The notes beneath the pieces were generated by a model. The model saw nothing but the letters and a program-made list of their open reading frames with translations. It made no database searches and was not told the origin of the DNA. DNA of 64,000 nucleotides from Pseudocalidococcus sp964653145 (lineage in GTDB: Bacteria > Cyanobacteriota > Cyanobacteriia > Thermosynechococcales > Thermosynechococcaceae), in contig CAZZCG010000002.1 in assembly GCA_964653145.1 (NCBI GenBank), positions 124,001 to 188,000 of the forward strand, in the 5' to 3' direction. Positions 27,230 through 35,498 of the stretch are shown here, piece after piece (positions within the stretch are counted from its first letter, which is position 1; the number at the start of each line of letters is the position of its first letter). A program made the position numbers and the translations under genes.

Positions 27230-28615
27230 TTAAGCCAGGCCAGAGGGCAGCACATCCTGACGCACTAAATCGGCATAGGTTTCCCGTTTCAAAATCAGTG
27301 AGGCATTTCCCTCCTTGACCAAAACAGCCGCCGGGCGAGTCAGACGATTGTAATTGGAGGCCATGCTGTAGTTGTAGGCACCAGTCCCAAAGACCACGAG
27401 GATATCACCGGCCTGGGGGTTAGGCAGTTCAATATCCTTCAAGAGAATATCTCCGGATTCGCAATGTTTACCGGCAACCGTCACGGTGTTCTCTGGCCCG
27501 TCAAGCATCCGATTGGCCAATACAGCAGAATACTGGGCCTGGTAGGTAATAGGGCGGGGATTATCGGACATTCCCCCATCCACAGCAATATAGGTGCGAA
27601 TTCCTGGAATCTCTTTGCGTGTCCCAATGGTGTATGCAGTCACAGTACTCGGCCCAGCAATCGACCGACCAGGTTCACAAATCAGCTTGGGGAGAGGGAT
27701 ATTTTCTGACTGACAGGCCTGAATGACGCTTGCCGCCACCCACTGTGTCCAGTCTTTAATGCTGGGGGGATTATCCGCCACCACATAGCGCATTCCCAGG
27801 CCCCCGCCGACATTTAGTTCCCGAAAGTTGAGTCCCAAACTCGCAGCTTTGGAAAACCAAGTCGCCAAGGTATGGGCTAAATCCTGATGGGGTTGAAGTT
27901 CAAAAATTTGTGAACCAATGTGGGCATGGATCCCAACCCAATCAATCTGGGGATTTTCTTGGGCAAATTGAAAAAGTTTTGGTAATTCCTGGGGATCAAA
28001 ACCAAATTTACTATCCAGTTGCCCGGTGCGGATGTATTCATGGGTGTGGCATTCAATCCCTGGGGTAAGGCGTAACATGACGCGGGCTGGGGCCTGGTCC
28101 GGAGTTTGGATTAGGGCCAATTCTGCAATGCGGGTCAGTTCCAACCAGTTATCCGCCACAATCGTGCAGCCCAGTGCCACCGCTTGAGCCAGTTCCTGGG
28201 GAGATTTGTTGTTGCCATGGAAATAAATCAGTTCAGGAGCGACCCCAGCAGTTAAGGCGGTATAGAGTTCACCCCCGGAAGCCACATCAATACCTAAGCC
28301 TTCCCGAGCTGCCAAAGCACAGGTTGCTAAACAATTCCAGGCCTTGGAGGCATACAATACCAAACTCGGGCCTGGGTAATGGGTTTTCAAGCCGCTGACG
28401 TAATCCTGACAGGCCCGGCTAAAAGTCAATTCATCCAAAATGTAAAGGGGTGAACCAAATTGGGAGACTAATTCCACCACATCGCACCCACCAATTTCTA
28501 GATGGCCCTTGCCATTGGTTTGAGCTGTCAGCGGCAGGAGTTGTTGATTGGTTGCGGCCTGGGAAAGATCGGGAAAAGTAGTAGTAGTAGGCTGACTGAC
28601 GGTGATCGGGGTCAT
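27230..28615 (-). CDS. lysA: Diaminopimelate decarboxylase
   Basis: 461 residues from the ATG at 28615. The frame is open upstream to a TTG at 28675, but that extension is low-complexity. PLP-binding lysine lies in VLYASKAW (about residue 91). HIGSQIFELQP, NVGGGLGMRY, CEPGRSIAGPS and CESGDIL are the family motifs of the fold-III decarboxylases. It converts meso-diaminopimelate to lysine and so competes with peptidoglycan synthesis for that precursor. It is the first gene of the run with cdaA and uppS. Confidence 0.95.
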   Translation of the reverse strand: MTPITVSQPTTTTFPDLSQAATNQQLLPLTAQTNGKGHLEIGGCDVVELVSQFGSPLYILDELTFSRACQDYVSGLKTHYPGPSLVLYASKAWNCLATCALAAREGLGIDVASGGELYTALTAGVAPELIYFHGNNKSPQELAQAVALGCTIVADNWLELTRIAELALIQTPDQAPARVMLRLTPGIECHTHEYIRTGQLDSKFGFDPQELPKLFQFAQENPQIDWVGIHAHIGSQIFELQPHQDLAHTLATWFSKAASLGLNFRELNVGGGLGMRYVVADNPPSIKDWTQWVAASVIQACQSENIPLPKLICEPGRSIAGPSTVTAYTIGTRKEIPGIRTYIAVDGGMSDNPRPITYQAQYSAVLANRMLDGPENTVTVAGKHCESGDILLKDIELPNPQAGDILVVFGTGAYNYSMASNYNRLTRPAAVLVKEGNASLILKRETYADLVRQDVLPSGLA

Positions 28616-28847
28616 GGTGGTTGGGAAATGATCGGGGGCAGTTGACGTGGGCAAACCAAGCAAAAACAAAAACAATGAACGTGAATACTGTTTTGGATGT
28701 GAATGAGCAAAAATAATTAATTCCTAGTTTACTCTTAATCTGGACAGAGACCGAGGGGCTAGCAACCCAGCCAATCCCCTGATTTCACTGATGTTCTTGC
28801 CTACTACTCCTTGAAAACATTGTTTAAGCCGTTAGGAATCTTTATTT

Positions 28848-29414
28848 TTGCGTCCGTTAATATTAGCGCCCTTAACCTCAGATCTAATTCCCGCTGCTGT
28901 CGCCCTAGATCAATGTTGTTTAGGGGGAATGTGGGGCCCAGAACACTACCACCAGGAATTGACTAACCCCATCAGCACCGTTTTAGCCTGCCTTACCCCA
29001 AAGACAACTCCTGAGGCAGAACTTAGGGAAAGTTTACTCCTGGGCCTGGGCTGTAGTTGGGCCATCGCTGGGGAAACCCATATTACCCTCTTGGCAGTGA
29101 ATGAAATTGTGCGGGGACAGGGCCTGGGGGCATTAATGCTTTGGGCACTACTAAAACAGGGATTACACAACAACCAGGCCTGGGCCACCTTAGAAGTTGC
29201 CGCCGACAACCAGCCTGCGTTGAAGCTCTATCAGAAGATGGGATTTCAAGAGGCCGGACGCCGCCCAAAATACTATTCATCTGGGGCGGATGCAATTATT
29301 TTATGGCTAAAGAGTTCTGAACAAAATCTGACCTTGACTAACATTGAGGCAAAACTGGCCCAGGCCCACTGGCAATTAATAATCAGTCCTAATCTCAGTT
29401 ATCTCAAGGAATAG
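28848..29414 (+). CDS. rimI: GNAT acetyltransferase, RimI-like (ribosomal protein S18-alanine N-acetyltransferase)
   Basis: 188 residues from a TTG with AGGA about ten bases upstream. The GNAT acetyl-CoA loop is NEIVRGQGLGALMLWALL (residues about 85-102), followed by ATLEVAADNQPALKLYQKMGFQEAGRRPKYY, the hallmark of RimI. It is longer than E. coli RimI (148), with extra residues at both ends, as in other cyanobacteria. It is divergent from lysA and convergent with the TRC40 gene with an eight-base gap. Confidence 0.85.
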   Translation: MRPLILAPLTSDLIPAAVALDQCCLGGMWGPEHYHQELTNPISTVLACLTPKTTPEAELRESLLLGLGCSWAIAGETHITLLAVNEIVRGQGLGALMLWALLKQGLHNNQAWATLEVAADNQPALKLYQKMGFQEAGRRPKYYSSGADAIILWLKSSEQNLTLTNIEAKLAQAHWQLIISPNLSYLKE

Positions 29415-29422
29415 ATCAGACA

Positions 29423-30604
29423 TTAAGTTGCATTGGCAAAGCGAATTTTTAGGTAATCTTCATCCATCTTGGCCCCAACGGGTTGCATACCGGCCAGGCC
29501 CTGGGGCAGCACCATATTCCGGCGATGGTTACCAATGCGAATGTTTAATTCATCGGCATTTTTATTTAACTCAATTTTTTCTTTAGGAATTCCCGGCAAG
29601 TACAGCTCCAAACTATACTCACCATCGCAGGGAATTACCCGAATCGTATTTTCCTGGTAATAAACCTGAGCGGGATCCTCGTCTTGATAGAGAGTATCCT
29701 TCAGCCGCTGCAAGGCCGCAATTCCACACAGTTCCTCTGCAAATAAAGGTACTTCTTTAACAGGTAAGGGACTAAAATTATCGTGGATTTCTTGGCGATA
29801 CTGCTGCTGGGTCTCCTTCCAACGGCTAAAGAAAGGATCATTGACCGATTCCGGGATAATCCGGTTAGCCACCACCATGTCCGTTGCCACATTGTAGAGA
29901 CTTAGGTAAGCATGGGCTCGCAAAGATTCCTTAATCACCATTTTTTCGGGATTGGTCACCAAGCGGACTGAGGTTACTGTGTTATCAGTCAGAACTTTTT
30001 CCAGGGCTTCAATCTGCTCATAAAACTCGTAGGGGGCATCCATCACTTCCTGATCTGGTAGGGAAAACCCCACTAAGGGCTTGAAAATCGGTTCAACAAG
30101 CGGCCGCAAAGCCACAGACATCCGCTGCAGGGGCTTATAAAATCGGCGCATATACCAGCCACTCACTTCCGGCAAACTCAAGAGGCGCAGGGCTGTTCCG
30201 GTTGGGGCTGAGTCAATAATCAAAACATCGTAGGTACCTTCGTCGTAGTGCCGTTTCATCCGCACCAGGGCAAAAATCTCATCCATTCCCGGCAAAATCG
30301 CCAACTCTTCCGCTTGAACACCCTCCAGGCCCCGAGCTTGCAAAACCTGAGTAATATAGCGTTTAACAGCACCCCAATTGTCTTCCAGTTCCATCAAGGC
30401 ATCGAGCTCAGCCCCCCATAGGTTTGGCCTAACTTCTGCAGGCTCATGGCCAAGCTCTTGGTCGAAACTATCTGCTAGGGAATGGGCCGGATCTGTGCTT
30501 AGTACCAGGGTTTTGTAGCCTAACTCGGCACAGCGTAATCCAGTTGCAGCCGCCACTGAGGTTTTTCCGACTCCACCTTTGCCAGTCATTAAAATTACGC
30601 GCAT
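29423..30604 (-). CDS. TRC40/GET3/ArsA-type ATPase with HSP20-like tail
   Basis: 393 residues. Deviant Walker A KGGVGKTSVAAATG at about residues 9-22, STDPAHSLADSFD near 38-50 (switch I), IIDSAPTGTALRLL near 130 (Walker B/switch II). The last 65 residues (EYSLELYLPGIPKEKIELN...) form an alpha-crystallin/HSP20-like domain, a common arrangement in phototroph members. Relatives deliver tail-anchored proteins (Get3) or pump arsenite (ArsA). No arsB or arsenical genes are near, and the arsenite-binding cysteines are not evident. Function in cyanobacteria is unsettled. Confidence 0.88.
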   Translation of the reverse strand: MRVILMTGKGGVGKTSVAAATGLRCAELGYKTLVLSTDPAHSLADSFDQELGHEPAEVRPNLWGAELDALMELEDNWGAVKRYITQVLQARGLEGVQAEELAILPGMDEIFALVRMKRHYDEGTYDVLIIDSAPTGTALRLLSLPEVSGWYMRRFYKPLQRMSVALRPLVEPIFKPLVGFSLPDQEVMDAPYEFYEQIEALEKVLTDNTVTSVRLVTNPEKMVIKESLRAHAYLSLYNVATDMVVANRIIPESVNDPFFSRWKETQQQYRQEIHDNFSPLPVKEVPLFAEELCGIAALQRLKDTLYQDEDPAQVYYQENTIRVIPCDGEYSLELYLPGIPKEKIELNKNADELNIRIGNHRRNMVLPQGLAGMQPVGAKMDEDYLKIRFANAT

Positions 30605-30818
30605 GGATTACCTTTTGCCAAGACTTCTATCTCCATTGTAAAGACATTGTTAAGCACTCCCCCAGAAATCCCTAAGGTAATGGACAAATACTAGGTATTT
30701 CCGTTCAACGTGGGATATCCAAACCTAGGGCCCACAGGGATGTCAGAATTTTTTTGTTTCATGCCCAAGCGAAATAAGCTTAATTGGAGGCCTAAGTTTT
30801 TTAAGAATTTCCCCTAGC

Positions 30819-31772
30819 TTAAGGATATTTTTCCCAGCAAAGAAACAGGTCAGAATTCACATTGTGGGCGTAGTCAGAGTCTTGGGTAAAGATAATATCA
30901 ACTTCGATTCCAGGCCAGGTATGCTCGCCAATGGCCTTAATCTGTTGCCGAATCTGATCTTGCTCAGTCACTTGAAAGCAGCCACAGTCGGGGTGAATTA
31001 GCCAATAAAAATGTAGATAGACCATATCCCCAACTTGAGCTGATCGCAGCCAGACTTTTTCGTAAGGTAAGGCTTCAACAACAGGACTAAGAAGTAATCG
31101 TAATTGAGCTTGAGTTTGCGTATCGGGTGCCCCAAGGAGCAGTTGATGAACACTTTTAACAATGGTTTTAACAGGAATAGGAAAGGAGATAACGACTAAA
31201 ATAATTACTAATGTCGGGTCAGCAAATGGAATAAACCCCGCCCAAACTGTGTCTTTCATTACCAGCACCAGGCCAAAAGTCAAACCCACGCTGAGACTGA
31301 TTACCCCATTGATAAGCCAATTCACAGCATCAACTCGAATTAGGGGTGAATTGACTCTTCTATTGACCTGAAATTGATAAACAGCCACGCTCAAACAACT
31401 GGTTGCGGCAATAATCGCATACAGAATCACTAAGGTTGAATTAGCGTCTCGGCCCCCTTCCAAAATTGCTTGCACCGAATCAATACCCGCAAACAGGGAA
31501 ACAAGGAGTACTAACAGCCCTTTGATCACGTTGGTTAGGGGGACAAAACCGACATAGCCAAATTGGAACCAACGATTTTCCGGTTGATGGAGTAGCCAGG
31601 CAATCCACAATGTGCCCAATGACATGACAAAGCTAATGACATTAAAAAAAGCATCCAAGAGGACGGAATCTGAATTGACATAGAGGGAAAAACCGATCCC
31701 CAGTAGAGATAAGCAGAAATTTCCGATGGCTGTGATGATTAGAGCCTGGCGTTCTTGGGAGGCAGGGAGCAT
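30819..31772 (-). CDS. Cation diffusion facilitator family transporter
   Basis: 317 residues with about six membrane helices followed by a soluble C-terminal domain of about 95 residues. The second helix region (LYVNSDSVLLDAFFNVISFV) is the CDF metal site, in the diverged form seen in the COG3965 subgroup, where the usual HxxxD is altered. The C-terminal domain contains Cys-Gly-Cys (HPDCGCF). The exported metal cannot be told. It stands alone with intergenic gaps on both sides. Confidence 0.75.
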   Translation of the reverse strand: MLPASQERQALIITAIGNFCLSLLGIGFSLYVNSDSVLLDAFFNVISFVMSLGTLWIAWLLHQPENRWFQFGYVGFVPLTNVIKGLLVLLVSLFAGIDSVQAILEGGRDANSTLVILYAIIAATSCLSVAVYQFQVNRRVNSPLIRVDAVNWLINGVISLSVGLTFGLVLVMKDTVWAGFIPFADPTLVIILVVISFPIPVKTIVKSVHQLLLGAPDTQTQAQLRLLLSPVVEALPYEKVWLRSAQVGDMVYLHFYWLIHPDCGCFQVTEQDQIRQQIKAIGEHTWPGIEVDIIFTQDSDYAHNVNSDLFLCWEKYP

Positions 31773-31888
31773 TGTTAATGTCTCGTATAAAAATGGTCAA
31801 GTTTATAACTTTAGAGTGAATCTGAACAGTTGAATTCTGTCCCTTTCCCCTATCGTCATTAAATTATCCAACACCCTTAAAGCAACGG

Positions 31889-32434
31889 CTATATCAGGGC
31901 AGACAATAGCGATGCAAATGTTTGTTGCCAACTTTGAGCCAAGACCTCAGCAACTTGGGGCTGTTGTAAAAATATTAAATAGGCCATCAGGGAAATGCCC
32001 CCAACAGCTACATAGATCGATTTATTCAGCTTGAAATCTACCACTAAATGATAGAGCCAGTAGAAAATCATTGCGGCGATCACAACACCAAGAACACCCA
32101 TAAACTGAAAAGTAATTATAGAAATTTTTGGATTTTCCAAGGCTGAGATGTGGACAAGATTTGCAGCATATCCGGCATACCAAGTCTGAATTAAAGTTCC
32201 AGGAATCCAGCCAATCCACTCAACCTTAAAACGGGAAACCAGTTGCCCAAGGGATTCTGCCCACTTAAGCATCAATGTCCATTCATCGGTTCGTCCAGTA
32301 ATGTGATTCCAAATGGAATTCGTCAGTGCAATCAACACAAGTAGGACAACCCAGGGGCCAATGAGTAAAAGAAGCAGACCCCAGTACATCAAAACACTGC
32401 CAACGCCATAACCTAATAGTTTGAATAGAACCAT
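31889..32434 (-). CDS. Membrane protein of unknown function
   Basis: 181 residues with four hydrophobic segments: two at the N-terminus (YGVGSVLMYWGLLLLLIG and following), one near 105-125 (FMGVLGVVIAAMIFYWLYHL) and one near 140-155. A Trp-rich amphipathic stretch (EWIGWIPGTLIQTWYAGYAAN) lies between them. I do not recognise the family. It lies between the cation transporter and chlD, with more than 100 bases on either side. Confidence 0.6.
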   Translation of the reverse strand: MVLFKLLGYGVGSVLMYWGLLLLLIGPWVVLLVLIALTNSIWNHITGRTDEWTLMLKWAESLGQLVSRFKVEWIGWIPGTLIQTWYAGYAANLVHISALENPKISIITFQFMGVLGVVIAAMIFYWLYHLVVDFKLNKSIYVAVGGISLMAYLIFLQQPQVAEVLAQSWQQTFASLLSALI

Positions 32435-32955
32435 AGATTCATCAATTCAGACTACCATTGCACCCCTAACTATCAAGGATAAATCCTAGGGTTTAATTGC
32501 CAAACTTGGCTCTTGACTTATTTTCAAGTCTCTAAATAGGTAGATAGTTCGGTGTTAATGTCTCAGGATGAGGGCCATTACTACCAAAACTTAAACCTTT
32601 GCCAATACTGTTTGTGGAGGCTTCAAGTATTTTTTGGTTTAATTCTAGTCCAGGTAACAATGGGAGTAAGGCAGGTTCGAGATTGGCGAGATCCCAGCTA
32701 GTGGGAATCAAGTCTTGACACTAGACTGTACATAGGTTAACCACAACGCCGTTTTACCGCAGTTTATGACCTGGAATAACCAGGGGGGAACGCTGGCATC
32801 GGTTTAAAGTTTCTGATAACAACGATCAGTATACTGCTACCAATGAATTTGGTTCCCATCGTTTTAACTTATAGATCAAAAAACGATATTGGCAGTCACC
32901 AACGCCGTAGTCAAACCTTAGCTCATTCTATCAGAGTGATTCTAGGTGACAAGGC
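32435..32955. other. Intergenic region between chlD and the membrane protein gene
   Basis: About 520 bp, no gene found. TTGACA lies at 32716 without a good -10 at the right distance. At the chlD end TTCTAGG (32940-32946) pairs with CCTAGAA (32955-32961) across an eight-base loop, with the chlD stop codon inside the second arm. It has no T-run, so I do not call it a terminator. No dispersed heptamer was seen, apart from near misses. Confidence 0.4.
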
Positions 32956-34974
32956 CTAGAAATTGAGCGCGTTTTGGGTCACAGAAGCAATGGCCTGATC
33001 CGTCGCTTTCGGCAGGTGGTAGTATTTCCCCCCGGCCTGGGCAGCTAATTCCTTCCCAAATCCTGTGGAGATAAATTTATTTTCCGTATCCACCACCAAC
33101 AGCTTTAACCCCAGACCCCGCATTTTGCCTGCAATTTCCAGCAACTCCGCTTTGATGTCTGGTTTTTCACCCTCAGGGATCGGTTCACCCAAGGACTTGG
33201 CTAAGGGAATATTGCCCCGACCATCGGTAATCGCCACAATCATCACTTGCCCCACATCCCCGGACTGTTGAGCATTGAGGCCCACGCGCACGGCCTGGAT
33301 TAATCCATGGGCTAAGGGAGACCCCCCACCACAGGGCAAGGTATCTAATCTCCGGCGAGCGGCTTCAATGGAACGGGTTGGGGGTAGTAAGACATCGGCC
33401 TGATCACCGCGAAAGGGAATTAGGGCAATCATGTCTCGATTTTGGTAGGCCTGGGTAAGGAGTCTTAAAACCGCTCCTTTGGCAGCATTCATTCGGTTCA
33501 AGGCCATGGAACCAGAGGCGTCCACCACAAAGACAATCAAAGCCCCAGAACGTCTAGCCAATCGCTTAATCCGCACATCCCCTGATTCAACAATGACCCG
33601 CCGATTGGGTTGCTTGGCCCGTCGGGATTTTTGATAGGGAGCTGCGGTTCTTAAGGTTGCATCCACCGCAATGCGTCCACCCCGTCCTTTGGGTAACATG
33701 GGTCGCACATACCGCCCTCGATCCTGAGAATAGACAATGCTCCGACTACCAGATTTTCCTTGGCGTTGAGCTGATTGGGCAAAATACAACACTGACTCAT
33801 CCAGAATCACCCCTTCCGCTTCAAAGACAAATTCCTCCGGGATACTGGGTGGCTCAGCCTGTTGTTCTTCGTTATCCTCCGGTTCGTCTTCATCCTCTGG
33901 GTCGGGTTCGTCTTGATCTTCGGCCTGGTTCTGTTGTGGGGGGGGTGGGGGCGGGGGGGCGGGCTGCTCAGGTGGTGTATCAATTAATGTGGCCCGCGGA
34001 ACAATCACCAACTCTACAGCTTTACGCAAATCCTCAGCAATCACTTCCGAACGACCATTCAGGGCCGCATGGGCTTTGGCAACTCGAACGGCAAATAACT
34101 CGGCCCGATGGCCTTCCACTCCACCCCGGATCGCTTCAGTAACTAGGTAGGCAATTTGTTGGCGTTGAATCTTGACATCCTTGAGCCATTCCCGGGCCAG
34201 GATAATTTGGGTTTGCAGGTCTTCCAGCTCCGTTCCGTATTGACTGACAAAGGCCTGGGGGGAATTAGCAAAGTTAGTGGCCTGATCCACAGCCTGCACC
34301 CGCTCATCCAGGCCCAAAACGGCATCAGCACTCAAGGCAATGGCAATTCGGTCGAGTAAATGGGGTCGAAGGGGGCCTTCTTCGGGGTTATAGGTGGCGA
34401 GTAGCAAAGGTTGACAGGGGTGTTGAAAACTAATCCCTTCCCGTTCAATTTGATTGCGTCCTTCCGTCAATACTGTGAGTAAAAGATTGGCAATTTGGTC
34501 ATCGAGGAGGTTAATTTCATCCACATACAACACCCCCCGATGGGCCGAAGCCAGCAAACCCGGCTGAAACACCGCTTCCCCTTTTTTCACCGATTGAGTG
34601 ACATCCACCGCGCCAATTAAGCGATCTTCGGTAATTCCCAAGGGAATTTGAATAAACGGGGCAGAAACAACCTCTGTGGGCAGCGGGTCGGCTAGTTGAC
34701 CGGAATGGATTTGCTCAATCAGCTGCTGATCCCAGGCCCCGGGATTGGTTGGATCTGCATTACTCAAGGAGCCTTGCACCACCTCGATGGGGGGTAATAA
34801 AGCATGAATTGCCCGGGCCATGACGGATTTAGCAGTTCCCCGACGCCCTGCAATGACCACACCCCCCAGGCCAGGATCCACCGCCGCCAAGAGTAAGGCC
34901 AACTTAATGGCTTCTTGGCCGACAATGGCAGTCAGGGGAAAAGTCGTCGCAACGGGTAAGGAAGTAGATAGCAT
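32956..34974 (-). CDS. chlD: Magnesium chelatase ATPase subunit D
   Basis: 672 residues from the ATG at 34974. An N-terminal AAA+ domain carries GRRGTAKSVMARA (Walker A, near 45) and VLYVDEINLLDD (Walker B, near 150). A linker at about 335-385 is first Pro-rich then strongly acidic. The C-terminal VWA domain has the MIDAS motif DASGSMA near 490. With ChlI and ChlH it inserts Mg2+ into protoporphyrin IX, the entry step to chlorophyll. ChlI and ChlH are not in the window. hemA, which feeds the same pathway, lies 6 kb away. Confidence 0.96.
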   Translation of the reverse strand: MLSTSLPVATTFPLTAIVGQEAIKLALLLAAVDPGLGGVVIAGRRGTAKSVMARAIHALLPPIEVVQGSLSNADPTNPGAWDQQLIEQIHSGQLADPLPTEVVSAPFIQIPLGITEDRLIGAVDVTQSVKKGEAVFQPGLLASAHRGVLYVDEINLLDDQIANLLLTVLTEGRNQIEREGISFQHPCQPLLLATYNPEEGPLRPHLLDRIAIALSADAVLGLDERVQAVDQATNFANSPQAFVSQYGTELEDLQTQIILAREWLKDVKIQRQQIAYLVTEAIRGGVEGHRAELFAVRVAKAHAALNGRSEVIAEDLRKAVELVIVPRATLIDTPPEQPAPPPPPPPQQNQAEDQDEPDPEDEDEPEDNEEQQAEPPSIPEEFVFEAEGVILDESVLYFAQSAQRQGKSGSRSIVYSQDRGRYVRPMLPKGRGGRIAVDATLRTAAPYQKSRRAKQPNRRVIVESGDVRIKRLARRSGALIVFVVDASGSMALNRMNAAKGAVLRLLTQAYQNRDMIALIPFRGDQADVLLPPTRSIEAARRRLDTLPCGGGSPLAHGLIQAVRVGLNAQQSGDVGQVMIVAITDGRGNIPLAKSLGEPIPEGEKPDIKAELLEIAGKMRGLGLKLLVVDTENKFISTGFGKELAAQAGGKYYHLPKATDQAIASVTQNALNF

Positions 34975-35498
34975 CAAGGATTACGGGGTGTTGGGGAAAA
35001 TTTACGTTTCTTCCCATATCTTGACAAAAACTTGCTCCCTTCCCGCGCCCATGCCTGGAAATTCAAGATCAAAACCCAACTGACCCCCCAGCATAGCAAT
35101 TAGTTTTTGTTCAGACTATAAAATGATGCACACGGTCAAACGGCAAAAGAATTCGGAGATTATTTATTGTCTTTGTCAAGTCATTGTCGTCACAATTAAT
35201 TAAAATTGATCTCAGTTAATGATGGATCAAGTTAAAGAAATTATTAATTTTCCCCAGTCCCTGGAGTTAGTCAGTCAATCCCTAAACAAAAACATTATTA
35301 TAGGGGGAATTAAGCACCTAGCTTGCTAGATAAGGGGATGGTATTTTAAGAGATTTACTCAGTCTTGAAATCCCTTCCCAATTGTTGTCCATTCCAGATC
35401 ATTTCTGCAATTTCGCCTGATTTTTCCGTGGATTTAACCAGGCCTGGTATAAATGAAACTGGAGTTAATTTGATATCCACTCCTTGCGATAGGTATCT
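34975..35498. other. Intergenic region between chlD and the GH63-like gene
   Basis: About 524 bp between divergent genes. A+T-rich in the middle. TATAAAAT at 35117-35124 could be a -10 element, without a clear -35. A short perfect palindrome CTAGCTTGCTAG lies at 35318-35329. One CCAGGCCTGG palindrome lies near 35440. No RNA gene recognised. Confidence 0.4.

Noticed and set aside
26597..27268. 223-aa open frame opposite cdaA
   Set aside because: Antisense shadow of cdaA, Arg/Ser/Pro-rich, with no motifs.
32940..32961. Hairpin over the chlD stop codon as a terminator
   Set aside because: The seven-base stem is perfect but no T-run follows on the chlD strand.
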